The notes: generated by a model from the letters alone, not told the origin. A stretch of 55,480 nt of DNA from JAWLCA01 sp050485905 (GCA_050485905.1 JBJHCH010000008.1:1-55480), one strand, 5' to 3'. Counted from the first letter of the stretch, positions 25,029 through 33,803 are shown. Numbers and translations: made by a program.

Positions 25029-26969
25029 ATGAAGTCGTTCGATGATTTACCCAAGCGCGATCGCAATCATGCGTTGGAAGACGAGGCTGAAGCTGCTTTC
25101 ACGGCCTTTATCTCGCGCAGTGACGACTTTGTGTTCCAAGGTTCTGACCGGAAGGACTATGGCACCGACTGCCAAATAGAGGTGGTCTTGAACGGGCAGG
25201 CGACCAATGTGCGGGTGCATGTCCAACTAAAGGGAACAGAGCGCGCTCTCAACGCGGATGGCTCGTTTAGCATTGCGGTTGATCGAGCCAATCTGAATTA
25301 TCTGATTGCGCAGCCGTACAGCTTTTATGTCGGATATCATTCTCCGTCGAAATCGCTTCGCGCCAGCTTCGTTGATGCGGTCCTGCGCCGATACGAGCAC
25401 AGCGGAAAGGACTGGACCGATCAACAGAGCCTAACGATATCATTCACCGATGAGCTGACGGTTGATCGTTTGAGCCGACTAGCAAATCTTGCGCTGTCTG
25501 GGTCGCGGAGTGCACGAGATCGCAGGATCGCACAAACGACAGCGACAATTGAAGCAATGCCTAACGTGGTGCGAGAAGCGAAGCCGGAACTCCACGTGCC
25601 AGAGGATTCCGACCTCGCGCGGCAACTTGCCAAGCAGTTTTATGAAAGCGGCGCGGATCGTGTCCTTAGCGCAGCTTTCGAGCAGTTTCTCTCGGTGCTC
25701 GGTGCGGATCACGATGCGATGGGCTTTTGCTACATGGCCGAGATAAACTTGGGAATGGGATATCAATCCCCTGACCTGGAGCGGATCGAGGCCGCGTTGA
25801 CGCATTTTCGATCGAGGCTTGATACAGGCCGCTTTCAGCTCGGAAGCTTACATTACACAATCGGTAACGCACTCTCGGCGCTTGGCCGTGAGCAAGAAGC
25901 CAAGACATCATACATTGCTGCGCTTGAAGATTCCGATTTCAGTAGCTCATCGGAGATGGCCGCGCAGTGTCACAAGAACCTCGGCACGAGCATTGAGCGA
26001 CTCGGCGAGGAGGATATCGCTGCCGAACACTATGTCGAAGCATTGCGATTAAACCCGAACCTGCCAGAGGCACATAACGCACTTGCACATTATCACCATC
26101 GTAATGGCCGATACGAGGAGGCGCTGAGTTACTTCGACCGCGTAGTCTTCACGGAGCGGCAACTGGGTCGAACATCGGCGATTTCGGGCTGGCGAATAAA
26201 CGTCCATTTTATTCTTGGCGATACCCGTGCAGCTTTCCGCGAAATCAATGGCCTGCTGAGCAATGCAGACTCTGAACCATGGATATGGCCTTGGTGCGCT
26301 CGGCAGGTTGCTGCTTTCGGGCGTACCTCTGTCGAGAGTGCGCAGCTCGCGCTGGTATTTTGGGATCGCTGCATAGAGATGCATCCGCTATTGGGGCGTG
26401 TGCGCGCCGAGCGCCTGCTCACCAGCTTCTATCTGCGCACCAAAGGTCACGATATTGGGGAGTATTCTGAGTTCCGATCAATGTTCGACAAGCATATCGC
26501 GACTGTCGATTCTGAAGATGCCGCACTGCCATGGGACCGTCTCGGTCACTGGGCACAGGACGAAGGAAATTGGGAGGAAGCCCAGCTCTGCTATCGCAAA
26601 GCGTACGAGCTTGCAGGGGGGCACTATGGCTATTGTTTTGGCACAGCGCTCAATTTTATAGGTCGTTTTGAAGAAAGCCGTCCAATCCTCCTTGAGCAGG
26701 CGGAGCATCTTCAACCCGATGCGATGAGTTGGTTCCAATTGGGAGTGGCGAACAGCAACACTGGACGTGGTTCCGAGGCGATCGCAGCCTATGAAAAGGC
26801 AATAGAACTCGACCCCGAATATGACATAGCGATGTTTAACCTCGGCGGTGTTCTTTGGAACGAAGGGGAAATAGTCGCAGCCGAGGACGTGTGGCTAAGA
26901 GCTATCGAGAAATTCCCCAACCATGAACTTGTGCAAAAAGTTCTCACGAGACTAGATCTAATTCGTTGA
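25029..26969 (+). CDS. DUF4365-TPR protein (defence candidate)
   Basis: 646 residues. The N-terminal 150 residues form a DUF4365 domain with a PD-(D/E)XK-like site: EDEAEAAFTAFIS, Asp47 in KDYGTDCQIEVV and Gln66-x-Lys68 in VHVQLKGTE, and further YSFYVGYHSPS. From about residue 190 to the end lie tetratricopeptide repeats (for example LHYTIGNALSALGREQEAKT, LAHYHHRNGRYEEALSYFDR, WFQLGVANSNTGRGSEAIAA). It is thus a probable nuclease on a TPR sensing or protein-binding scaffold. It is the second gene after the DEAH helicase, with the same lower GC, and likely works with it. No named system matches from memory. Confidence 0.85.
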   Translation: MKSFDDLPKRDRNHALEDEAEAAFTAFISRSDDFVFQGSDRKDYGTDCQIEVVLNGQATNVRVHVQLKGTERALNADGSFSIAVDRANLNYLIAQPYSFYVGYHSPSKSLRASFVDAVLRRYEHSGKDWTDQQSLTISFTDELTVDRLSRLANLALSGSRSARDRRIAQTTATIEAMPNVVREAKPELHVPEDSDLARQLAKQFYESGADRVLSAAFEQFLSVLGADHDAMGFCYMAEINLGMGYQSPDLERIEAALTHFRSRLDTGRFQLGSLHYTIGNALSALGREQEAKTSYIAALEDSDFSSSSEMAAQCHKNLGTSIERLGEEDIAAEHYVEALRLNPNLPEAHNALAHYHHRNGRYEEALSYFDRVVFTERQLGRTSAISGWRINVHFILGDTRAAFREINGLLSNADSEPWIWPWCARQVAAFGRTSVESAQLALVFWDRCIEMHPLLGRVRAERLLTSFYLRTKGHDIGEYSEFRSMFDKHIATVDSEDAALPWDRLGHWAQDEGNWEEAQLCYRKAYELAGGHYGYCFGTALNFIGRFEESRPILLEQAEHLQPDAMSWFQLGVANSNTGRGSEAIAAYEKAIELDPEYDIAMFNLGGVLWNEGEIVAAEDVWLRAIEKFPNHELVQKVLTRLDLIR

Positions 26970-27559
26970 AGCCTGACAGGTAACAGTCCATGCGCAGAAG
27001 ACGCAGTTTGCTGCGGTCTAATGATGTCCGCTTTGGCGAAGCTGCAGTGCAGCATTGCAATGTAACATCAATGGCCGTTTCGGGCCGAACACGTCGCCCC
27101 CTCCCTTGGTTCCTCCCGGGCGCGATCCGTATACGGGGGGGCTGAGCGCGCAAGTTTTCTAGCGTCTGGCTTTTTCACCGGGGAATCCACTTCGAAGCCA
27201 CCCCAGCGGCCTTGCCGGAAATTATGACTCAAAATCAGAATCTTACGGGACCGCACCGCTGGCCAGGGTGGATTTCTCTTGGAATCCAGGGAATCCACTT
27301 CGCGGAATCCACTGGCCACCGAAGCCATCTTGGGAAGCCCCCTCAGTCCATATCGGCAGAACACATTGATTCAACGCCAAAAAATGGTTTGACAAAGCTG
27401 CCCCCCTTGACGTAGCTCTTAATCATCGAAGAATTGCGCTCGGAGGATACCCCTCGCGGGCGCTTTCATTTTCTTGAAGTCTCAGAAGCTGCTCGCCTGC
27501 CAGTAATTCTGGCCGCGCGCTTGCGTCTATCCACCCTGCCCCACACCTGAAAGCCGCCC
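26970..27559. other. 590-bp non-coding stretch with GAATCCACTT repeats
   Basis: No gene supported. GAATCCACTT occurs at 27183-27192 and 27291-27300, and GGAATCCACT at 27304-27313. An inverted partner at 27261-27276 (GGCCAGGGTGGATTTC) could pair with GGAATCCACTGGCC near 27304, giving an imperfect hairpin. It separates the low-GC defence unit from the phage methyltransferases and may be a junction of the cargo. Confidence 0.5.
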
Positions 27560-28822
27560 ATGGACCTCGTCTTCGCGCCGAGCCAGATCGAAACCTGGCC
27601 GATAGCCCGGCTGCGCCCCTATGCCCGCAATGCCAAGATGCATGGCGATGACCAGGTCGCGAAGATCGCCGCCAGCATGGCCAAGTTCGGCTGGACCGTT
27701 CCTTGCATGGTGGCCGACGATGGCGAGCTGATCGCGGGCCATGGCCGGGTGCTTGCCGCCACGATGCTCGGGTTGACCGAGGTGCCGGTCATTCGTCTGG
27801 CGCATCTGGATGAAGCGGAACGGCGGGCCTATCGGATCGCCGACAACAAGCTTACAGAGCTGGGCGAATGGGACGAGGCCCTGCTGCGCGACGAGATCGC
27901 TGGCCTGCTTGCCGAGGATTTCGACCTGTCGCTGCTTGGGATCAGCGACGATGATCTAGATGCGCTGCTGCGGGATCCAGAAGCGCTGGGCGGTGACGGC
28001 CCGGTCGAGGGTGAGGACGATGTGCCGGACCTGCCGGTCACGCCAGTGTCGGTGCCGGGTGACCTCTGGCAGCTGGGTGCGCACCGGCTGATCTGCGGCG
28101 ACAGCACATCGGCCGATGTCGTGGGACGGCTGCTGGGCGATGTCCTTCCGCTGTTGATGGTCACAGACCCGCCCTATGGCGTGGAGTACGATCCCTCCTG
28201 GCGCAACCAGGCCGGGGCCGCGAAGACCAAACGCACCGGCAAGGTACTGAACGACGACCGCGCCGACTGGCGCGAAGCATGGGCGCTGTTCCCAGGCGAT
28301 GTTGCCTATGTCTGGCACGGCGCACTGCATGCCGCGACCGTGGCCGACAGTCTGGTGGCCACGGGCTTCGCGATCCGGTCACAGATCATCTGGGCCAAGG
28401 ACCGGCTGGTCCTCAGCCGCGGCGACTATCACTGGCAGCATGAACCCTGCTGGTATGCCGTACGTGCCAAGGGCAAAGGCCATTGGGCAGGCGACCGCAA
28501 ACAGACGACGCTGTGGCAGATCGCCAACCGGGATCAGGACGCAGACACGGTACACGGCACGCAGAAACCGGTCGAATGCATGCGGCGCCCGATCCTGAAC
28601 AACTCCAGCCCCGCTCAGGCGGTCTATGAACCCTTCATGGGATCCGGCACCACGCTGATCGCGGCCGAGACTACGGGGCGTGTCTGCCTCGGCGTGGAAC
28701 TGAACCCGGCCTATGTCGATGTCGCCATCGAGCGCTGGCAGTCCTTCACCGGCCAGGAAGCGCTGCTGGCGGAAACCGGCGAGACCTTCGCCGCCCTCAA
28801 GCCCAAGCGGCTGGCCGCATGA
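27560..28822 (+). CDS. ParB-domain DNA methyltransferase 1
   Basis: 420-residue fusion. Residues 1-100 are a ParB/Srx-like domain (RLRPYARNAKMHGDDQVAKI, GELIAGHGRVLAA with GHGR at 60-63, YRIADNKLTELG). The rest is an amino-methyltransferase of the beta class with catalytic DPPYGVEYD (DPPY 203-206) before the AdoMet motif YEPFMGSGTTLIAAE. DPPY suggests N6-adenine or N4-cytosine methylation. The stop overlaps the start of a paralogue by four bases. Such fusions are common in phages of this group, where they mark phage DNA or evade restriction. Confidence 0.9.
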   Translation: MDLVFAPSQIETWPIARLRPYARNAKMHGDDQVAKIAASMAKFGWTVPCMVADDGELIAGHGRVLAATMLGLTEVPVIRLAHLDEAERRAYRIADNKLTELGEWDEALLRDEIAGLLAEDFDLSLLGISDDDLDALLRDPEALGGDGPVEGEDDVPDLPVTPVSVPGDLWQLGAHRLICGDSTSADVVGRLLGDVLPLLMVTDPPYGVEYDPSWRNQAGAAKTKRTGKVLNDDRADWREAWALFPGDVAYVWHGALHAATVADSLVATGFAIRSQIIWAKDRLVLSRGDYHWQHEPCWYAVRAKGKGHWAGDRKQTTLWQIANRDQDADTVHGTQKPVECMRRPILNNSSPAQAVYEPFMGSGTTLIAAETTGRVCLGVELNPAYVDVAIERWQSFTGQEALLAETGETFAALKPKRLAA

Positions 28823-30195
28823 CGATGCATCTGCGCCCGAGCCAGATCGCGTTCTGGCCGCTGGACCGCCTCCGCCCCTATGCCCGCAATGCCAAGACCC
28901 ATGATGTGCATCAGGTGGCCAAGATCGTTGCCAGCATGGCCGAGTTCGGCTGGACTGTCCCTTGCCTCGTCGCGGCCGACGGCGAGCTGATCGCGGGCCA
29001 TGGTCGCGTCCTGGCTGCCGCGCAGCTCGGGTTCGCCGAGGCACCGGTCATCGTGCTGGACCATCTGACCGAGGCGCAGCGCCGCGCTTACCGGATCGCC
29101 GACAACAAACTGACCGAGATGGGCGGCTGGGACGAGGCGCTGCTGCTGGAAGAACTGCGCGGGCTGATGGCAGAAGACTTCGACCTCGGGCTGATCGGGG
29201 TCCCCGAGGATGAGCTGGACGCGCTGCTGCACGAGGCCGATGATGACCGTGCGCCGATCGACGATGACTCCGCCGACCACATCCCCGAGCCCCCGGCCGA
29301 GCCGATCACGCGGCCCGGCGATATCTGGGCGCTGGGCGACCATCGGCTGATCTGCGGCGATGCCACCGAACCGGCCGTTGTGGCAAGGCTGATGGACGGG
29401 GCGGAGGCGTCGCTGATGTTCACCTCGCCACCCTATGCCCAGCAACGCGACTATGGCGCGGCGAAGGAAAAGGTCGGCGATTGGGATGCGCTGATGCAGG
29501 GCGTGTTTACCGCAGCGCCAGTCAGCGCCGATGCCCAACTGCTGGTCAACCTCGGCCTTGTCCATCGCGACAGCGAATGGCAGCCCTATTGGGAAGGATG
29601 GGTGGAATGGATGCGCAAATCTGGCTGGCGGCGGTTTGGCTGGTATGTCTGGGATCAGGGCCCGGGCTTGCCGGGAGACTGGAACGGCCGCCTGGCCCCT
29701 TCGCACGAGTTCATCTTCCATTTCAACCGCGCGCCGCGCAAACCTCGCAAGACCGTCCCGTCCAAGCACGCGGGCGAAACCCTCGGTGGCGGCGGGCTAC
29801 GCGGGGCTGACGGCACGGTCCATCGCAAAACTGGCTTCGGCAACGCGATCCAGACCCACCGCATTCCGGACAGCGTGTTCCGCATCATGCGCCACAAAGG
29901 GGGCTTGGGTGCCGCTGGATCGCACCCGGCCGTGTTTCCGGTGGCGCTGGTCGAGGCAATCCTGGAGGCCTTCACAGATCCCAGCGATCTGGTGTTCGAG
30001 CCGTTCTGCGGCTCCGGCACCCAGCTGATCGCAGCGGAACGCACCGGGCGGCGCTGCTGGGCCATCGAGCTGGACCCGGTCTATTGCGACGTCGCGGTGC
30101 GGCGCTGGGAATTGGCGACGGGGCGAATGGCCAGCCGTGTCGCGGAACCCACTGAGGCCAAGAGCCCGGCGCGTCGCGGGAGGAAACGCGCATGA
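28819..30195 (+). CDS. ParB-domain DNA methyltransferase 2
   Basis: 458-residue tandem paralogue of the preceding gene with the same domain spacing. The ParB-like half is nearly superimposable (RLRPYARNAKTHDVHQVAKI, GELIAGHGRVLAA). The catalytic motif is FTSPPYAQQRDY (SPPY 203-206), which usually indicates N4-cytosine methylation, and the AdoMet motif is FEPFCGSGTQLIAAE. The middle contains an extra segment (GWYVWDQGPGLPG, KTVPSKHAGETL) absent from copy 1. The two enzymes therefore probably methylate different sites. A basic tail SPARRGRKRA closes the protein. Confidence 0.9.
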   Translation: MTMHLRPSQIAFWPLDRLRPYARNAKTHDVHQVAKIVASMAEFGWTVPCLVAADGELIAGHGRVLAAAQLGFAEAPVIVLDHLTEAQRRAYRIADNKLTEMGGWDEALLLEELRGLMAEDFDLGLIGVPEDELDALLHEADDDRAPIDDDSADHIPEPPAEPITRPGDIWALGDHRLICGDATEPAVVARLMDGAEASLMFTSPPYAQQRDYGAAKEKVGDWDALMQGVFTAAPVSADAQLLVNLGLVHRDSEWQPYWEGWVEWMRKSGWRRFGWYVWDQGPGLPGDWNGRLAPSHEFIFHFNRAPRKPRKTVPSKHAGETLGGGGLRGADGTVHRKTGFGNAIQTHRIPDSVFRIMRHKGGLGAAGSHPAVFPVALVEAILEAFTDPSDLVFEPFCGSGTQLIAAERTGRRCWAIELDPVYCDVAVRRWELATGRMASRVAEPTEAKSPARRGRKRA

Positions 30196-30410
30196 CTGCC
30201 CAGTCGCGCCGCATGTCTCTGATCGAAGCCGTCACCAATGTGGCGCTGGGTTATGTGCTGGCTGTCGCCACGCAGATTCTGGTGTTCCCATGGTTCGGCC
30301 TGCATGCGAGCCTTGGTGACAACCTGGTGCTGGGCGCAGTTTTCACCGCAATATCGCTCGTGCGCAGTTATGCGCTGCGCCGGTTTTTTGAGGTGATGAT
30401 CAGGCGATAG
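30192..30410 (+). CDS. Small phage membrane protein (DUF7220-like)
   Basis: 72 residues, overlapping the methyltransferase stop by four bases. It has two hydrophobic helices (TNVALGYVLAVATQILVFPW and LGAVFTAISLVRSYALRRFF), the pattern of small phage proteins annotated as DUF7220. It sits at the end of the methyltransferase operon in the inner membrane; role unknown. Confidence 0.75.
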   Translation: MTAQSRRMSLIEAVTNVALGYVLAVATQILVFPWFGLHASLGDNLVLGAVFTAISLVRSYALRRFFEVMIRR

Positions 30411-30460
30411 ACGGGGTGGCGCAGATTTGAATTCAATCCGCCCTGACCTACCTGACACCT

Positions 30461-30841
30461 ATGGAAAAGAAAGCGCAGACATCCGTCCTCTACAACGCAA
30501 ACTGCCCCGTCTGTAACTTCGAGATACAGCATTATGCGCAGTATGCCGAGGCAAACGACCTGCCGATACGGTTCGATGATCTGAACTCGGACGCGCGGGC
30601 TCAGTGGGGGCTCGATGCCGATACCGCCGCACGGCGGCTATACGTGCTGCATGAGGACAAACTGACTTCAGGGATACCCGCATTTCTGGTCCTTTGGGCA
30701 CAGATGCCGAAATACCGTTGGCTGGGGCGGATCGTGGGGCTGCCGGGGATCAGACAGGTTGCTTCTGCGCTCTATGATTTTGTTCTCGCGCCGATCATTT
30801 ACCGTTGGCATCTGCGCCGACTGCGCAAACGTGCAGCCTGA
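30461..30841 (+). CDS. DCC-family thiol-disulfide oxidoreductase (DUF393)
   Basis: 126 residues from ATG 30461. Features of the DCC family: VLYNANCPVCNFEIQHYAQY with a CxxC redox pair, the middle RLYVLHEDKLTSG, and a hydrophobic C-terminus ending in RRLRKR. Members are predicted thioredoxin-like oxidoreductases and are normally housekeeping genes of bacteria; finding one within a prophage suggests host-derived cargo. It converges on the leftward accessory genes, with 3 bp between stops. Confidence 0.85.
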   Translation: MEKKAQTSVLYNANCPVCNFEIQHYAQYAEANDLPIRFDDLNSDARAQWGLDADTAARRLYVLHEDKLTSGIPAFLVLWAQMPKYRWLGRIVGLPGIRQVASALYDFVLAPIIYRWHLRRLRKRAA

Positions 30842-30844
30842 GCG

Positions 30845-31420
30845 CTAGGAAATTACCATCGCTTCCAACTTGTGGACGGTTCCCCTACCTGCGACCTTTT
30901 CAGACGTGATTGGCAGTCCCAGCTTCTTCTTCAGCCCGCCCGAGATCATGCCTCTCGCTGAATGTGCCAACCAGCCAGTCGCATCGACGATCTCGGTGAT
31001 GGACGCGCCCTCGGGTCTCTGCAGCAGCGCGATGATTTGCGCCTGCTTGGTGCCGGAGCGGATGGAGATTGGCTTTGGCGCGTCGGTGTCGGCGGGTTGC
31101 CCGTCCGCTTCCATCTGCGGTATTCCCTGCCGCGCACTGGCGGCGGCGCTGGCCGCAACCGGCTCGATCCCGATGGCTTCCAGCCCGGCTTCTGTGGCGA
31201 TCAACGTGGTACCATGACCATCGCCGGTTTCACGCCAGAGCGGCTCGCCCCGGCGCAGATCAGCATCGACTTCCTCGAGCCAGCCATTGGTGATCATGCG
31301 ATTGACCGCCATTTTCGCAGCAGCGCCATGCAGGCCTTCGGGCAGTGGCATGGCCAGATTGCCGGGGCGGGTGGCTGCGCGACTGAGGATGATGGTCTGG
31401 GTGTCAGTCAGTTTGGGCAT
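30845..31420 (-). CDS. DUF3489-domain protein
   Basis: 191 residues with an ideal AGGAGG ribosome site. The N-terminal half (MPKLTDTQTIILSRAATRPG) is a winged-helix-like repeat region. The C-terminal DUF3489 segment reads SGTKQAQIIALLQRPEGASI, EIVDATGWLAHSARGMISG and LKKKLGLPITSEKV, a known small DNA-binding-like domain of alphaproteobacterial phages. It is the last gene of a leftward group of five or six small genes. Likely a regulator; target unknown. Confidence 0.85.
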   Translation of the reverse strand: MPKLTDTQTIILSRAATRPGNLAMPLPEGLHGAAAKMAVNRMITNGWLEEVDADLRRGEPLWRETGDGHGTTLIATEAGLEAIGIEPVAASAAASARQGIPQMEADGQPADTDAPKPISIRSGTKQAQIIALLQRPEGASITEIVDATGWLAHSARGMISGGLKKKLGLPITSEKVAGRGTVHKLEAMVIS

Positions 31421-31458
31421 TCTCGCCTCCTGTCGTGATCGGGGAAAAGGGGTCTGGG

Positions 31459-31860
31459 TCAGTCGCTCTCGGCCATGCTGGCGGCGATTGCGAAATGCTG
31501 AACCCAGCCAGTCAGATATGGCAGGCCCTCGGGGATGCCCTCGTCGCGCTCAAGCTGGCGCGAGATGCGCCAGTCCTGCCATCTGCGGATCGAGGATTTG
31601 ATCGCGGTTTCACTGTCGATCTTGCAACCCACCATGTTGCCAACAACATCATCGGCGAAATGCCGGCCCATGCGGCTGTCGAGAAAGTCGCGGATGCCGA
31701 TCATCTCCTCCTCTGTGGTGGCGCGGATGGCCTTGGCGATCAGGGTCGAAGCCAGCGCCCAGACCTCCACGCTGCGCCGGTCGCGCTCGGGGCAAGTCGT
31801 CAGGGTGCTGAAGAATCCGTGGTCAGGGTTGCGGCTGGGCAGAATGGCAGGCGTGGTCAT
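31459..31860 (-). CDS. Phage accessory protein, unknown
   Basis: 133 residues from ATG 31860, which follows an AAGGAG site; the frame is open to 31953 without support. Segments: FFSTLTTCPERDRRSVEVWA, RDFLDSRMGRHFADDVVGNM, IKSSIRRWQDWRISRQLERD. Mostly helical, no recognised family. Part of the leftward accessory group. Confidence 0.6.
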   Translation of the reverse strand: MTTPAILPSRNPDHGFFSTLTTCPERDRRSVEVWALASTLIAKAIRATTEEEMIGIRDFLDSRMGRHFADDVVGNMVGCKIDSETAIKSSIRRWQDWRISRQLERDEGIPEGLPYLTGWVQHFAIAASMAESD

Positions 31861-31978
31861 CACAGGGGCTCCTTGGGGTGAGTTGCATCGTTTCCGTGAA
31901 ACAACCATCGCTCTGGAGCGCTGATTATCGTAGACAAATCTAAGCAATATCATTGCTTTATGATAGCACTGGGCTGGT

Positions 31979-32344
31979 TCAGGAAATCCGATCGGGATCG
32001 ATCAGCGCGGCCTGCTCAGCCTCATGGCGCTGAGCTGCATCGGGCGGGTCGCGCCGCGCATTGACGAGCGCGACAAACAGCGCGCGCGCGACGGCGGCGA
32101 CCTCATCCGCCCCGGCGCTGGTCAGATTGGCATCGTGGATGGCAATGGCCTCGCCCAGATCGGTCAGCGCATAGAGCGTGGCGAATTCGGCGTCTGTCGG
32201 GTCGCAGGTTTCGGTGTCGCGGTCGTCGGGGCTGATCGCCACGCTGCGGCAGAAGCGCAGATCGAAGCCGGTGGCGCAATTGCGACGGATCACATCGTCG
32301 AGGGTTTCGCCTTCGGAGAGGCAGTTCAGGGACAGATCAGGCAT
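31979..32344 (-). CDS. Phage accessory protein, unknown
   Basis: 121 residues, acidic (EGETLDDVIRRNCATGFDLR, ISPDDRDTETCDPTDAEFA, ALTDLGEAIAIHDANL). No family recognised. The start overlaps the end of the next upstream gene by 19 bp, in line with a compact leftward operon. Confidence 0.6.
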   Translation of the reverse strand: MPDLSLNCLSEGETLDDVIRRNCATGFDLRFCRSVAISPDDRDTETCDPTDAEFATLYALTDLGEAIAIHDANLTSAGADEVAAVARALFVALVNARRDPPDAAQRHEAEQAALIDPDRIS

Positions 32345-32646
32345 TGGGCGTTCCCTTCAGGGGCGTGGGTTGCAGGATCGAGTTCGATCCATGTGCCGTC
32401 CTGCCAGACGTAAAGGTGGCAGAACTGACAGGTGGGGCGCGGCAAGATCACCGGGTCGCGGGGCCTCTCGAAGGCTTCGATCTCACCGGCGCGGACTTGC
32501 CGGATTTCCTTCGCGGCGAGGATTTCCTTGGGCGTCCACGGGGCCAGCGCGGGCAGCATGTGCAAGGGATAGCCGTCATAATGGACGTATGTGTGCGCCC
32601 ATTGATCTAGCCCGATCTGGATGGCGATTTGCGCGCGCGTGCTCAT
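32326..32646 (-). CDS. Phage accessory protein with Cys pairs
   Basis: 106 residues. It begins STRAQIAIQIGLDQWAHTYV, then HYDGYPLHMLPAL, a pattern seen in small phage/plasmid proteins that start MSTRxxI. A CQFCHLY motif and a C-terminal CLICP could bind a metal. Overlaps the upstream gene stop by ATGA. Function unknown. Confidence 0.6.
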   Translation of the reverse strand: MSTRAQIAIQIGLDQWAHTYVHYDGYPLHMLPALAPWTPKEILAAKEIRQVRAGEIEAFERPRDPVILPRPTCQFCHLYVWQDGTWIELDPATHAPEGNAQCLICP

Positions 32647-32864
32647 GATGCAGTCCTGAATTCGGTATCCGCTCGGCCAACAGCGCGCCCGGCCTCAAAG
32701 GCCTCCTCAAGCGCGGCGCGGATCGCCCAGACAGCAACATCGTGGAAATCGAGCCGGTCCCAATTGCGGGTTTCCAGCGTCTCGAGGCGAAACTGGCGCT
32801 GTGCGATCTCGAGGATCAGGGAATCGCGGGCGGCGTTGGGGTCGGTTTTGGTGCGGCGTGGCAT
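32643..32864 (-). CDS. DUF6900-like small protein
   Basis: 73 residues. The segment RLETLETRNWDRLDFHDVAV followed by WAIRAALEEAFEAGR matches the small phage/plasmid family DUF6900 as I recall it (LETRNSDSLDFHDVAVW...). Good GGAG ribosome site. Function unknown. Confidence 0.7.
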   Translation of the reverse strand: MPRRTKTDPNAARDSLILEIAQRQFRLETLETRNWDRLDFHDVAVWAIRAALEEAFEAGRAVGRADTEFRTAS

Positions 32865-32897
32865 GGTTTTGCTCCGTGTGGCTTGCGGTGTGCGGGC

Positions 32898-33110
32898 TCA
32901 GATGAACCCAAGCTGCTTCAGGACGGGGACGACATCCGCGAGCTCGATGGTGAGGCAGTCGATCCCGACCCGCCCTGCCATCTCGAAGACCTCCGCATTC
33001 AGGCTCTGGTCGTTGAGGTGGCGCTGCAGTGTGGCGGTACTCATGGCCTGCACAAAGCGGGTGCGGTCGATGAAGATGCGGGTCGCGTCGGAGGGGATTG
33101 CGATGGTCAT
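32898..33110 (-). CDS. Small phage protein, first gene of leftward group
   Basis: 70 residues from ATG 33110 after an AGGAAGG site; the longer frame to 33290 lies over the terminase start and is not used. Sequence features: FIDRTRFVQAMSTATLQRHL and CLTIELADVVPVLKQLGFI. No family recognised. The AT-rich 33140-33250 upstream would hold its promoter. Confidence 0.6.
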   Translation of the reverse strand: MTIAIPSDATRIFIDRTRFVQAMSTATLQRHLNDQSLNAEVFEMAGRVGIDCLTIELADVVPVLKQLGFI

Positions 33111-33254
33111 GGGTCTGTCCTTCCTTGCGGTGTCTGTGGGGTGCGATGCACTCGTTTGTCTCGCACAATGAATCGCTCTATCCGGGAGTGTAATCAACTG
33201 AATAAGAAGCATATTTCCGTTTAGTTTCAATATATTGAGGGCTGTCACAGAGCC
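33111..33254. promoter_or_regulatory. AT-rich divergent promoter region
   Basis: The interval between the leftward accessory group and the rightward late operon is clearly richer in A/T than either side (for example around 33195-33240), with TTTCAATATATTGA near 33224-33237. It probably drives both directions: accessory genes to the left, terminase and structural genes to the right. No exact -35/-10 can be assigned. Confidence 0.45.
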
Positions 33255-33803
33255 ATGGAAGGTCTGTCTGAACGCGCCTATGCCGCCCATTCCGGCCTCT
33301 CACGCGGGGCGGTTCAAAAGGCGCGCAAGACCGGGCGGCTGGTGCTCTTTGCCGATGGATCGATCAATGCGGCGGCCTCGGATGCACGACGCGGTGCAAT
33401 GACCGATCCGGATCAGCAGATGCGCTCGCGCGCTGGGTCCGGTACGAGCGATGGCACTGTCTCCGGTCCCGGCGACAGCACCTCCTATCTGAAGGCGCGC
33501 ACGGCGCTGACGGTATATCAGGCGCAGGAACGGCAGCTCTCGATCCAGCGCAAGAAGGGCGTGCTGGTCGATCGGTCGCGCGCCGAGACGCTGGTGTTTC
33601 GTCTTGCGCGCCAGGAGCGCGACACATGGGTCACATGGCCCACCCGCGTGGCCGCCCTCATGGCCGCGCAATTATCCGCAGAAATGGAGAAGGCCTCGGG
33701 CACACCGGTGACAATCGAGACTGCAATCCTGCAAAGGGTGCTGGAAACCCATGTCCGAGAGCAGCTCGACGCCCTGTCCGACCTCCGGGTCAGCCTCAGT
33801 TGA
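33255..33803 (+). CDS. Terminase small subunit
   Basis: 182 residues. The N-terminal HTH EGLSERAYAAHSGLSRGAVQ with KARKTGRLVLFADGSIN is that of Nu1-type small terminases that bind phage DNA at the packaging site. The C-terminal helical region (YQAQERQLSIQRKKGVLVD, RLARQERDTWVTWPTRVAAL) contacts the large subunit. The gene opens the late operon and overlaps the large-subunit frame. Confidence 0.85.
   Translation: MEGLSERAYAAHSGLSRGAVQKARKTGRLVLFADGSINAAASDARRGAMTDPDQQMRSRAGSGTSDGTVSGPGDSTSYLKARTALTVYQAQERQLSIQRKKGVLVDRSRAETLVFRLARQERDTWVTWPTRVAALMAAQLSAEMEKASGTPVTIETAILQRVLETHVREQLDALSDLRVSLS

Noticed and set aside
27068..27364. 98-residue minus-strand ORF in the 590-bp gap
   Set aside because: No domain or ribosome site, and it runs across the GAATCCACTT repeats; more likely chance.
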